This document shows positions 26,219 to 34,545 of a DNA stretch of 64,000 nt, piece after piece. Location: the NCBI RefSeq assembly GCF_003386095.1, contig NZ_QREG01000011.1:124001-188000 (forward strand). Direction: 5' to 3'. A program made the position numbers and the translations under genes. The notes below the pieces were generated by a model that was not told the origin of the DNA, searched no databases, and saw only the letters and a list, made by a program, of their open reading frames with translations. The stretch's first letter is position 1. Each line of letters starts with the position of its first letter. This stretch comes from Marinoscillum furvescens DSM 4134. GTDB lineage: Bacteria > Bacteroidota > Bacteroidia > Cytophagales > Cyclobacteriaceae.

Positions 26219-27507
26219 TTACGCCATCAGCGCTCCAGCGATAGCTGCTGTCATCATAGTTGCTAATGTGGCCGCAAATAGCGCCCGCATTCCCAACCTG
26301 GAAATATCTCCCTGCCGGGAAGGTGCCATCCCTCCTATGCCACCTATCTGAATAGCAATAGAGCTAAAGTTGGCAAACCCACACAAGGCATAAGTGGCAA
26401 TTACCACAGACTTTTCATTGAGCGCGCCTTCGGCCACAAATTCGGATAATCCCAGATACGCCACAAATTCATTAACCACTACTTTTGTCCAAGTAAACTA
26501 CCTACCTGCAAAGATTCTTGCCAGTCCACACCTATGACGAATGCAAATACCCTAAATATCTGCCCCAAAATATACTCTAATGAAAACCCATCAAAGCTAC
26601 CATTTGTGCTCGCTACAATGGCCGAGTTGAGTCCTGTAAGATCACCTACAGCCATCAGTACATAGTTAATAGCTGCTATTAAAGCAATAAACGCCAGGAG
26701 CATCGCTCCAATATTCATTGCCAACTTCAGACCTTCTGAGGCGCCTCGTGCCAGCGCATCTACAAGATTGACACCCATCGTATCAGCGGCTACTTTGAGG
26801 TCAGTATTGATGTCATCCTTATGCAACTCCGGCAGCATGATTTTAGCCATCACGATAGCCGCTGGTGCATTCATTATCGATGCACTGAGCAAATAAGCTG
26901 CGAATTTTTCCTGCTCTACGGGATCTGTCCCACCCAAAAAAGCAACATATCCGGCGAGTACGCCTCCTGCTATAGTAGCCATCCCTCCTGTCATGAGACA
27001 CATTAGCTCCGATCTGGTCATTTTAGGCACAAACGGCCTTACCAGCAGTGGCGCCTCTGTTTGTCCTAAGAATATATTGCCAGCTGCAGAGAGTGATTCT
27101 GCTCCAGATAGCTTCATAGTACGAGCCATCACCCAGGCGATACCCTTTACTATCCACTGCAGCACTCCCAAATAATACAACCCTGAGGTCAATGTAGAAA
27201 AGAAGATAACTGTAGGTAGTACCTGTAGGGCAAATATAAATCCCAGGCTTTCGGTGTCTAACAAGTTTCCGAACAAGAAGCGTGCACCATCTCCAGAAAA
27301 ACCCAACAGCACTACAAACTGCTTACTTACCCAGTTGAACGCCTGTCTTACCAATTCAATCTGTGTAATCAAAACACCAAACACCACTTGCAACGTGATG
27401 CCGGTAAGCACAAGACGCCAGTCCACAGACTTTCGCTTGAGTGAAAACAAATAGGCCACGCCTATGAGGAATAGCAAACCAAAGGCAGCCCTTAATACAT
27501 CCATCAA
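26219..27507 (-). pseudogene. nupC: NupC-type concentrative nucleoside transporter, interrupted by a frameshift
   Basis: Two adjacent frames together make one full CNT-family transporter. The first (27507-26479, 342 residues) ends VGSLLGQK and stops at TAG (26481-26479). The second (from about 26479 to 26219) continues in the -1 frame with [14 protein letters not shown], then [21 protein letters not shown], the normal CNT C-terminal transport motif. Family members read GSLLG-x-K-x-VxNEFVAY without a break, so one base is missing near CAAAAGTAG, or ribosomes slip there. Other motifs are intact (GQTEAP, MTGGMATIAGGVLAGY). Last gene of the etfB-etfA-DUF151 operon. Confidence 0.85.
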
Positions 27508-27515
27508 ATTACTTG

Positions 27516-28112
27516 TTAATTGCGCTTGTTGATCTCATCACGGATCTTGGCCGCTCGCTCATAGTCTTCTTTGGCAAGGGCTTCGTCAAGCATTTTATTT
27601 AGTTGATCGGAAGGTAAATCTTCCAGTTTCTTAGCCACTGGCTCAGGCTTGCCAGACCTGGTAGTTTTGGGTTGCGGTTCTGACACATCATCGTCTTCAT
27701 CCGTCATTACGATTCCCGCTTCGGTCAGAATGCTTTCATTGGTATAGATGTCCACATCAAAACGCAAGCCAATAGCAATTGCATCTGAAGGTCTCGCATC
27801 TACATCAAATTCCTCACCGTTAAACTCACACTTAATCTTGGCAAAAAACACCCCTTCTTTCAAATCAGAAATGTATATCTCTTTGATATCATAGCCCATA
27901 TTAAACGCAAACGACTTAAACAGGTCATGAGTCATGGGCCTGTTTGGAGTGATTTTTTCAATCTCTATAGCGATCGCCTGTGCTTCGAACATCCCTATAA
28001 TAATGGGAAGTCGACGGTTGGCGCCGACTTCTCCCAATACCAGTGCAAATGATCCAGACTGTGATTGACTCGAAGAGAGTCCTAATATTTCTAATTTGAT
28101 TTTATCAGCCAT
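27516..28112 (-). CDS. Bifunctional nuclease family (DUF151) protein with a UVR motif
   Basis: A 198-residue protein. Residues 1-130 match the DUF151/BFN fold (LPIIIGMFEAQAIAIEIE, then VDARPSDAIAIGLRF). The C-terminus is a UvrB/UvrC-type helix-turn-helix (LNKMLDEALAKEDYERAAKIRDEI). Plant BFN proteins have RNase/DNase activity; the bacterial role is unclear. The ATG overlaps the etfA stop (TAATG), so it is translationally coupled to electron-transfer flavoprotein genes, a common Bacteroidota arrangement. Confidence 0.92.
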   Translation of the reverse strand: MADKIKLEILGLSSSQSQSGSFALVLGEVGANRRLPIIIGMFEAQAIAIEIEKITPNRPMTHDLFKSFAFNMGYDIKEIYISDLKEGVFFAKIKCEFNGEEFDVDARPSDAIAIGLRFDVDIYTNESILTEAGIVMTDEDDDVSEPQPKTTRSGKPEPVAKKLEDLPSDQLNKMLDEALAKEDYERAAKIRDEINKRN

Positions 28113-29068
28113 TAACCTTGTTGTGCCTTTATTGCTTCAGTTAGTTTTGGTACAATTTCAAATGCATCACCTACTACACCATAATCAGCGGCCTTAAAAA
28201 ACGGTGCTTCTTCATCCTTATTGATCACTAAAATGCATTTAGATGAGTTCACACCGGCCAGGTGTTGGATTGCGCCAGAAATTCCGACCGCAATGTATAA
28301 AGATGGGCTAACTTTTACACCAGTTTGTCCCACGTGTTCGTGATGAGGGCGCCATTCCATATCAGAAACCGGCTTACTACAACCTGTAGCGGCACCGATG
28401 GCCTTGGCTAACTCCTCTATCATTCCCCAGTTTTCGGGGCCTTTTAGTCCACGACCTCCTGACACCACCAAATCCGCTTCGGGCAAAAGTATTTCACCAG
28501 TAGCTTTTTCTCTATTGGTAACCTGTACTTTAAAATCACCATCGTCTGTAGCCGGGCTAAACGCTTCTACTTCTGCTGTGCCCCCATCTTCTTTGATAGA
28601 GATGGCATTTTTCTTTAGCCCAAGAATTTTCTTTTCTGAACTTAACCTGGTGATAGCAAATGCTTTTCCTGTATAGATGCTACACTTCACTTTAAATCCA
28701 TCACTCGTATCTGGCAATTCAGTGACATTAGTAGCCATTGCCGCATTGGTCTTGATGGCCACTCGAGCTGCCACAGGATCTCCCAGTGAGGACTTAGCCA
28801 GCACCAGTAGGTTACTCCCCTCCTTGTTCATCGCTTCGGAGATAGCAGACGCATACGCCATGATGTTAGGAGTAGCTAACTTCTCATCGGTAACGTGCAG
28901 TACTTTACTCGCTCCTGCTGCACCAATTTTATCAAGCTCTCCATCAGCCATTTGGCCAAATGAAATCGCAGTTACACTACCTTCCACTTCTGAGGCATAG
29001 CTAACTGCCTCAAGGGAAGACTTCTTCGCTTGTCCTTCTTCTAGTTCTACAAATGCTAATGCTGCCAT
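28112..29068 (-). CDS. etfA: Electron transfer flavoprotein, alpha subunit
   Basis: A 318-residue EtfA/FixB protein. The C-terminal FAD-binding domain is clear: [58 protein letters not shown], and [20 protein letters not shown]. With EtfB it carries electrons from acyl-CoA dehydrogenases to the quinone pool. It starts one base after the etfB stop. Confidence 0.97.
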   Translation of the reverse strand: MAALAFVELEEGQAKKSSLEAVSYASEVEGSVTAISFGQMADGELDKIGAAGASKVLHVTDEKLATPNIMAYASAISEAMNKEGSNLLVLAKSSLGDPVAARVAIKTNAAMATNVTELPDTSDGFKVKCSIYTGKAFAITRLSSEKKILGLKKNAISIKEDGGTAEVEAFSPATDDGDFKVQVTNREKATGEILLPEADLVVSGGRGLKGPENWGMIEELAKAIGAATGCSKPVSDMEWRPHHEHVGQTGVKVSPSLYIAVGISGAIQHLAGVNSSKCILVINKDEEAPFFKAADYGVVGDAFEIVPKLTEAIKAQQG

Positions 29069-29069
29069 T

Positions 29070-29807
29070 TTACAATACTTTTGCTTCGTTCTTCAATAGG
29101 TTTACCAATTCGTCCAGGTTTTCTGGATCTACAAGCTTCACAGCTTCCTTAGCCGGTGGAAGTTCAAATACCTCCACATCAGCCTGCACTCCATCATCGG
29201 TAGGATCTACCACCTGGAGTGGTTTAGATCGTGCAGACATGATTCCCCGCATATTTGGGATTTTCCATTCAGCAATTGGTTCCTGACAGCCAGCAATAAA
29301 TGGCATATCTAGCTCCATAAACTCCTTACCACCTTCTATTTCACGTTGGATTTTGGCGGTAGAGCCCTCAATATCCAGGACCATTACAGGCGATACTGAA
29401 GGCAAGCCCATAAGCTCCCCTACCATACTATGTACCTGCCCTCCGTTAAAGTCTATTGATTCACGCCCCATCAATATGAGGTCATAAGCTCCTTCTTTAG
29501 CAACACTAGCGATTTGTTTAGCTACAAAAAAAGCATCGCTTGGAAAGGCATTCACACGGATTGCCTCATCCGCTCCTATCGCCAGTGCTTTTCTTATAGT
29601 AGGCTCAGTTTCTGCCTCTCCTACGTTCAGGACCGTGATAGATCCTCCGTGTTGTTCCTTTAGTTCGACCGCTCTTGCGAGCGCATAGTCATCATAGGGG
29701 CCAATGATGTACTGCACACCTGTTTTGTCAAACTTCGTATTTCCGTCGGTAAACGAAATCTTTGACGTGGTATCAGGAACATGCGTAATGCAAACGAGTA
29801 TTTTCAT
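29070..29807 (-). CDS. etfB: Electron transfer flavoprotein, beta subunit
   Basis: A 245-residue EtfB/FixA protein starting at ATG 29807 (MKILVCITHVPDTTSKI). Typical motifs are present: NPFDDYA-like GPYDDYALARAVEL, the AMP-binding region LILMGRESIDFNGGQVHSMVGELMG broken here for length, and the lid helix near the C-terminus. First gene of a four-gene operon with etfA, DUF151 and the nucleoside transporter. Divergent from the TPR gene. Confidence 0.97.
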   Translation of the reverse strand: MKILVCITHVPDTTSKISFTDGNTKFDKTGVQYIIGPYDDYALARAVELKEQHGGSITVLNVGEAETEPTIRKALAIGADEAIRVNAFPSDAFFVAKQIASVAKEGAYDLILMGRESIDFNGGQVHSMVGELMGLPSVSPVMVLDIEGSTAKIQREIEGGKEFMELDMPFIAGCQEPIAEWKIPNMRGIMSARSKPLQVVDPTDDGVQADVEVFELPPAKEAVKLVDPENLDELVNLLKNEAKVL

Positions 29808-29875
29808 TCTCTTTTCTTGATATTTTAAGGTTAATATTGAGGTTTCGAAGTTAGCAAATATTATCAATAATAAAG

Positions 29876-30196
29876 ATGAACCAGGATCGCATCAATCAAC
29901 TCAAAAAATTCATCGAGGAGGACCCAAATGACCCTTTTCCAAAATATGCTTTGGCATTAGAACACCTTAAGGATAATAAGACAATTAGCCGTCAATTGTT
30001 TGAGGAATTACTCGAAAAACATCCTGATTATTTGGGGACCTACTACCATGCAGCAGCGCTGTTTGCGGAGCTGGATGAATTCGATATTGCTGAGGATATC
30101 TACAAACGAGGTATTGATCAGGCGAAAAATCAAAAGGATGCTCATTCTTTGAAAGAATTGCAATCGGCATACCTTAATTTTCAATTTGAGAATTAG
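29876..30196 (+). CDS. Small tetratricopeptide-repeat protein
   Basis: A 106-residue protein of about two TPR-like helical pairs (DPNDPFPKYALALEHL, then HPDYLGTYYHAAALFAELDE with DIAEDIYKRGI). No signal peptide. It probably mediates a protein contact; partner not known. Divergently transcribed from etfB across a 68-base gap. Confidence 0.82.
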   Translation: MNQDRINQLKKFIEEDPNDPFPKYALALEHLKDNKTISRQLFEELLEKHPDYLGTYYHAAALFAELDEFDIAEDIYKRGIDQAKNQKDAHSLKELQSAYLNFQFEN

Positions 30197-30220
30197 TAGG
30201 TTTGTACAAAACCACCATCT

Positions 30221-31747
30221 ATGAAAAACTGGCTTACACTTATAGCATTCGCGATAATCGTGATCGCAACATCTTGTATCGGAGAAAAATTCGAGGAAAT
30301 ATCATCTGAGTTGAGTTTTGTCAACATTATTGATGAACAGAAAATCTGGAACACGCCAGTAGTTGAAGTACGCGGCTGGAACAGCCGAACGTCAAGTATT
30401 CAATATTATTTGAACGATGAATTGGTAGCTGAATCGACCTCACCCCCATTCTCTAGTGAAATCCGTGTGAGAGACTTTTTAGATGGAAACTATGAACTAA
30501 AGGCAATTTCGTTTGTGGATGGAGTCGAGACCGCAACCACCAATTTGAGAGTTCAAATTGAAAACACACTAATTAAAGTTCAATCCAACTCACCTGTAGA
30601 TGATTTTATGTTTGGGAAGTTCCAGGGTGTATTTGTCACGGATGAATCAAATAATGTCGTATCCTATATGTCAATATCGGCCAATGATGGCAGTCTGATG
30701 ACAATGTCTCGTCCCGAAGAGTTTAATGATTCCGTTTTCAATGTTCATGAAATTCAATACGGACTAGAAGGAGAATTTTGGATAAATTCATATCAAGATG
30801 TCAATTCCAAGGTTTACATCAATTGGCCCAAAAGACATACATTTAGATATAGTGTGACCTCTTATCCTTCAGGTTATGGGCTTATACATGCTGACAGAAT
30901 ATTTACTGGCTCCTTTGGTTCAACAATAACAATATCTGAAAATGAAAAAATTTTGGTTTCCCTTCAAAGTGAAGAGAAAGGATCAGCGTTCTATTTAATT
31001 GATAGCTCAGTGATCAATGAAGATATCGAAATCACTGAAAATGATCTCATTTACTCCAAGGTGATGGATCTTCCACTAAATACAAACTATGGATTTTCCG
31101 ACAACAATATTCGATTAACGTATTCGCATGAATCATCATCCAATTACTTTAGCTACGAGCCCCAGCCCATGTTCCATCAAGAGTTGATAAACAATGGAAG
31201 TCATTTAAAATTGGTTACGCCTAATAACATTTCAGACTACCTTTTAAGCAGTGTTCACATACAGTATGAAGACCAAGACAAAGGGTTTACGTATAATTAT
31301 GAGGGGAGCCCAACCACACCTGCTCTTGACCATTCGGTAAATGATATCAATATGGAGATCAAAAACCATCAAGTGAGTGCATCCATAGATGGTGAGGGAG
31401 ACTTCCAAGTGATTTCGGTATCTAGTCTAATATCCACCTCCAAGCCTGTTGTGAACTTAAAATCCAGGTATTGGAGGTGTCACTCTCAGATCACAAATAA
31501 ATCACATAAATTCCCTACGATACCTGCTGAAATCCTCGAATTGTCTCCGTCGATCACCGCGGATAACTTATTCAACCCCAAGTATGAAGATGAAATAACT
31601 GTAAATAATTTCGGCCCTTGGGTTCAGGTGTATGACTATGAAGAGTCTAGAAGCTTTCAAGAATATATGAAATTATATTTCGGATCTGAACAGACAAACT
31701 TAAACGATGGTTGGAAAAAGGTTTTGACCAAATATTTTACCAATTAA
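30221..31747 (+). CDS. Lipoprotein of unknown function with an Ig-like segment
   Basis: A 508-residue lipoprotein (MKNWLTLIAFAIIVIATSC, lipobox ATSC). Residues about 35-110 look like a bacterial Ig-like domain (VVEVRGWNSRTSSIQYYLND, ending LKAISFVDG). The remainder is strand-rich and not recognised. Base and codon use look more AT-rich than in flanking genes, hinting at recent acquisition or fast divergence. It follows the TPR gene by 24 bases and may share its transcript. Confidence 0.7.
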   Translation: MKNWLTLIAFAIIVIATSCIGEKFEEISSELSFVNIIDEQKIWNTPVVEVRGWNSRTSSIQYYLNDELVAESTSPPFSSEIRVRDFLDGNYELKAISFVDGVETATTNLRVQIENTLIKVQSNSPVDDFMFGKFQGVFVTDESNNVVSYMSISANDGSLMTMSRPEEFNDSVFNVHEIQYGLEGEFWINSYQDVNSKVYINWPKRHTFRYSVTSYPSGYGLIHADRIFTGSFGSTITISENEKILVSLQSEEKGSAFYLIDSSVINEDIEITENDLIYSKVMDLPLNTNYGFSDNNIRLTYSHESSSNYFSYEPQPMFHQELINNGSHLKLVTPNNISDYLLSSVHIQYEDQDKGFTYNYEGSPTTPALDHSVNDINMEIKNHQVSASIDGEGDFQVISVSSLISTSKPVVNLKSRYWRCHSQITNKSHKFPTIPAEILELSPSITADNLFNPKYEDEITVNNFGPWVQVYDYEESRSFQEYMKLYFGSEQTNLNDGWKKVLTKYFTN

Positions 31748-31921
31748 TTGTTTCACTTCAGAATATCTAACATTATTGAATTGGCATTACTTTTTTAGCA
31801 ATAACTCAAAAAGATCTTAAGCTCATTTGGTGTTATTTTCACTTACTTGAATTTATTTTGATTTTTTTACAATAAATCAGTTGATTTTTTGTGTTATTTT
31901 CAATATACATAAGTGTTCATT

Positions 31922-31953
31922 AAATTGTGATTGATTTACATCAACCACAATTT
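31922..31953. promoter_or_regulatory. Palindrome with a perfect FNR/CRP-type site before the Amt fusion gene
   Basis: Arms AAATTGTGATTGAT (31922-31935) and ATCAACCACAATTT (31940-31953) are complementary with one mismatch around TTAC. The core TTGATTTACATCAA (31931-31944) is exactly the TTGAT-N4-ATCAA consensus bound by FNR-type regulators of the Crp/Fnr family. It ends three bases before the chosen ATG, so it would act as a repressor site or as an RNA hairpin over the translation start. Confidence 0.6.
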
Positions 31954-31956
31954 TTC

Positions 31957-34206
31957 ATGGACAACTTCTACATTCAATCACAAGACTCTTTCAGTACTTC
32001 CAACATTCTATGGATTTTAATCTCAGCTGCGTTGGTCTTTTTTATGCAGGCAGGATTTAAGGTTTTGGAAACCGGACTGGTAAAAGAAGAACACCGATCA
32101 GGAATCGGCATCAAAAACCTTATGGACTGGGTGGCTGGTAGTCTTGCCTTTTTTATCATCGGATTTGGAATTATGTTTGGTGAGTCTGCCGGTGGATTCT
32201 TTGGTGCCAGTTTCTTTGCCGGATTCGGACTTGACGAAGGCTACCCGTTGGTTTTCTTTATTTTCCAGCTAGCATTTGCAGGTACAGCACTCACTATAGT
32301 TTCCGGAGCTATGTCCGGGCGAACTGCACTTGGCCCCTACTTCATTGCTTCACTTTTCACGGCAGTGATTGTATACCCTGTTTTCGGGCATTGGGCTTGG
32401 GGCAACCTGTTAATAGAAACGAATGAGCCCTGGCTAGCAAAACTCGGGTTTATGGATTTTGCAGGCTCTACCGTGGTGCACTCCGTGGGTGCATGGGTAG
32501 GTATTGTTGGTATTTGGATGGTAGGGCCTAGACTGGGGAGGTTTACAGCCAAAGGGGTCATTCAGCCTGTAAAGGCATCTGACTATGCCTACAGTGTTCT
32601 TGGCCTGATGATCTTGTGGCTAGGCTGGTGGGGATTCAATGGCGGTAGTGTATTAGCTTTTGACCAAAGTGTCCCTTTGATCATTCTCAATACTAACCTG
32701 GCAGCGGCCGGAGCCTGTTTCAGTGCTTATCTACATGCGAAGTTCGTACAGAAGAACAAAGACCTGATTGAAAAAGTAATCGGTGGGTCACTCACCGGAC
32801 TGGTAGCTATCACAGCTTGCTGTAATGTAGTATCTCCTATAAGCAGTATCGTTATCGGTTTGCTCGCAGGTGTGCTGCACAATTACTCATATATTCTCAT
32901 CAGTGAGAAATGGAAATTAGATGACCCGGTTGGGGCTATACCAGTACATGGGTTTGGTGGTATTTTCGGCACACTATGCGTTGCGCTTTTTGGAAATGAA
33001 GAAATGCTTGTGCATTCCAGATGGGTACAACTAGGCGTCCAAACCTTAGGTATTTTTGTCTGCATGGTTTTCACAGTAGGTATATCCTATTTCATTTTTG
33101 TTTTGGTCAAATCCACAATCGGCTTGAGGTTGTCTCCCGAAGCAGAGAAATCGGGAGCAGTTTTTGAAACCGCCACAGCAGAAAATGAAGGCGATAACTC
33201 ACCTGAAGAGGAAGTTAGCCAGGTATCAGTGAGGGTCGGCGATCGCTCTTACAACTTATTTAAAGTAGAAGAATACCTCAATCTACCACGTGAGACACGA
33301 TTAGACCTGATCAAAAAAGACAGTGTACAATACCTCGATGATAATGGAAACGTACTACCTACGGCCAGTGCCATCAGGTATTTGGCGGGTGTAATAGAAC
33401 AGCAGCGAGATGAGGTAAACGCACAAAATAGCTTGATCGAACTATCGATATTGCAAGAAAACATGGAGGTGATAGGAAACTTACAGGATGTTTTGCTCGG
33501 CGAAGAGCATAACATCGTTTCTGTTTTTCCAGACTCCTTCGTGATGATGCGGGCCAAAGAAAGTGTAGCAAGAGACTTTTACTGGCACGGAAAAGAAAAA
33601 GGCTATAACATTATCATCGCTGCTTCAGCCCTGGATCCTACCATTTCTAGCGCCTTTGTTTCTGCTATGGCCATTTCTCAACTCAATGAAATCGTGGGCA
33701 TGAAAAAGATTTTGCCCCCAGAAAAAATACTAGCCTTGCTAGACGCCAAATTTCATCTGGCCCTCAAACACTCCAAAGCCACCGACCATGGTAAAATAGG
33801 TGTGGAAATGGGCGTACTACTGGTGGACACAAACCGCAGGAAAGCCTACTACACTGGTAGTGGACAGGGTGTTAAACTGTTTGTGAAAAAGCTGGATGAA
33901 AACCTGGAAGAATACAAAAACATAGACATTCCTCTCGGAGATCCGTCCATACCGGTAAAAGAGTTTGAACGAGTCAAAATAGACTTCAACAAAGGAGATT
34001 CTTTCTACCTGGCGACCTCAGGATTGGCAAATCAACTAAACCCTAACGGAAAACGATTTGCAAACACCAAACTCAGAGTGCTATTGGAAAAGAATGGTGG
34101 AAAATCCATGCTGGAACAAAAGCTGACCTATGAAAACGCTTTAGAAGACTGGAAAGGTGAAGAAAGCCAAAGTGAAGACGTTCTACTAATTGGTATCAAA
34201 CCATAA
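31957..34206 (+). CDS. Ammonium transporter (Amt) domain fused to a degenerate SpoIIE/PP2C-like domain
   Basis: A 749-residue fusion. Residues about 15-395 are an Amt/Rh channel with VFFMQAGFKVLETG, Asp167 in MDFAG, and the pore twin histidines His175 (STVVHSVGAW) and His331 (IPVHGFGG). Residues 395-515 form an acidic linker and coiled-coil segment. Residues about 520-749 align by eye with SpoIIE/RsbU-type PP2C phosphatases: VARDFYW for VSGDFYW, a block ending SSAFVSAMA, YLATSGLANQ for YLxTDGxxDQ and SEDVLLIGIK. Metal-binding Asp residues of two blocks are changed (Ala/Ser in place of ADCTGHG; Ser688 and Asn692), so it is probably a pseudophosphatase sensing module. Start: ATG 31957, not GTG 31927, which lies inside the palindrome. 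Confidence 0.88.
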   Translation: MDNFYIQSQDSFSTSNILWILISAALVFFMQAGFKVLETGLVKEEHRSGIGIKNLMDWVAGSLAFFIIGFGIMFGESAGGFFGASFFAGFGLDEGYPLVFFIFQLAFAGTALTIVSGAMSGRTALGPYFIASLFTAVIVYPVFGHWAWGNLLIETNEPWLAKLGFMDFAGSTVVHSVGAWVGIVGIWMVGPRLGRFTAKGVIQPVKASDYAYSVLGLMILWLGWWGFNGGSVLAFDQSVPLIILNTNLAAAGACFSAYLHAKFVQKNKDLIEKVIGGSLTGLVAITACCNVVSPISSIVIGLLAGVLHNYSYILISEKWKLDDPVGAIPVHGFGGIFGTLCVALFGNEEMLVHSRWVQLGVQTLGIFVCMVFTVGISYFIFVLVKSTIGLRLSPEAEKSGAVFETATAENEGDNSPEEEVSQVSVRVGDRSYNLFKVEEYLNLPRETRLDLIKKDSVQYLDDNGNVLPTASAIRYLAGVIEQQRDEVNAQNSLIELSILQENMEVIGNLQDVLLGEEHNIVSVFPDSFVMMRAKESVARDFYWHGKEKGYNIIIAASALDPTISSAFVSAMAISQLNEIVGMKKILPPEKILALLDAKFHLALKHSKATDHGKIGVEMGVLLVDTNRRKAYYTGSGQGVKLFVKKLDENLEEYKNIDIPLGDPSIPVKEFERVKIDFNKGDSFYLATSGLANQLNPNGKRFANTKLRVLLEKNGGKSMLEQKLTYENALEDWKGEESQSEDVLLIGIKP

Positions 34207-34218
34207 CTATTTTGAAAA

Positions 34219-34247
34219 CTAAAAGGCGGGACTTTCCCGCCTTTTAG
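34219..34247 (+). terminator. Intrinsic terminator after the Amt fusion gene
   Basis: CTAAAAGGCGGG and CCCGCCTTTTAG form a perfect 12-bp stem around an ACTTT loop, 13 bases after the stop. The stem's own A/T flanks allow action on either strand. Confidence 0.88.
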
Positions 34248-34292
34248 ATTAACTGCCATTCGGTTTCAGCTCTCCAAAGAGCTAAAACCTGA

Positions 34293-34316
34293 TGTTCAAC
34301 CGCTCAACGTTGAACA
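34293..34316. repeat. Inverted repeat in the leader region of the efflux operon
   Basis: TGTTCAAC (34293-34300) and GTTGAACA (34309-34316) are perfect complements, and TCAACGTTGA (34304-34313) is a second, overlapping palindrome. Such TTCAAC/GTTGAA arrays are typical of operators for dimeric repressors, but the site is 230 bases from the next start codon. The rest of this 339-base gap (34207-34545) holds only a terminator and a promoter. Confidence 0.4.
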
Positions 34317-34438
34317 TTACAAATAAGCTTATAAATACCTACAATTTCTATACCGCTTATTGGGTATTTTGAACCCGTATTAACCACAATTCCTTACCAT
34401 TTCAACATAAGCATTCTTTTTTTTAGGTTCATGTATTG

Positions 34439-34469
34439 TTGAGCCAAGTTTTGGCACGATGTATGTTTG
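34439..34469 (+). promoter_or_regulatory. Probable promoter of the RND efflux operon
   Basis: TTG at 34439-34441 and TATGTTTG at 34462-34469, spaced by 20 bases, match the Bacteroidota TTG-N~19-TAnnTTTG pattern. The leader to the ATG at 34546 would be about 70 bases. Confidence 0.6.
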
Positions 34470-34545
34470 TACATCGGTTTTTCTTACCTGCGTCTTTATT
34501 TTTTGAAACAATCGGCAAAAAACGGAGTATAGAAAGACATCTACT

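Noticed and set aside
26475-26487. Programmed -1 frameshift in the nucleoside transporter
   Set aside because: The slip heptamer A-CAA-AAG is not a good X-XXY-YYZ site and no stimulatory structure was seen, so mutation or error is more likely; kept open as a finding.
31927-31956. GTG start ten codons upstream for the Amt fusion
   Set aside because: It lies within the palindrome and adds a polar MIDLHQPQFF stretch before the Amt N-terminus; ATG 31957 is more plausible.
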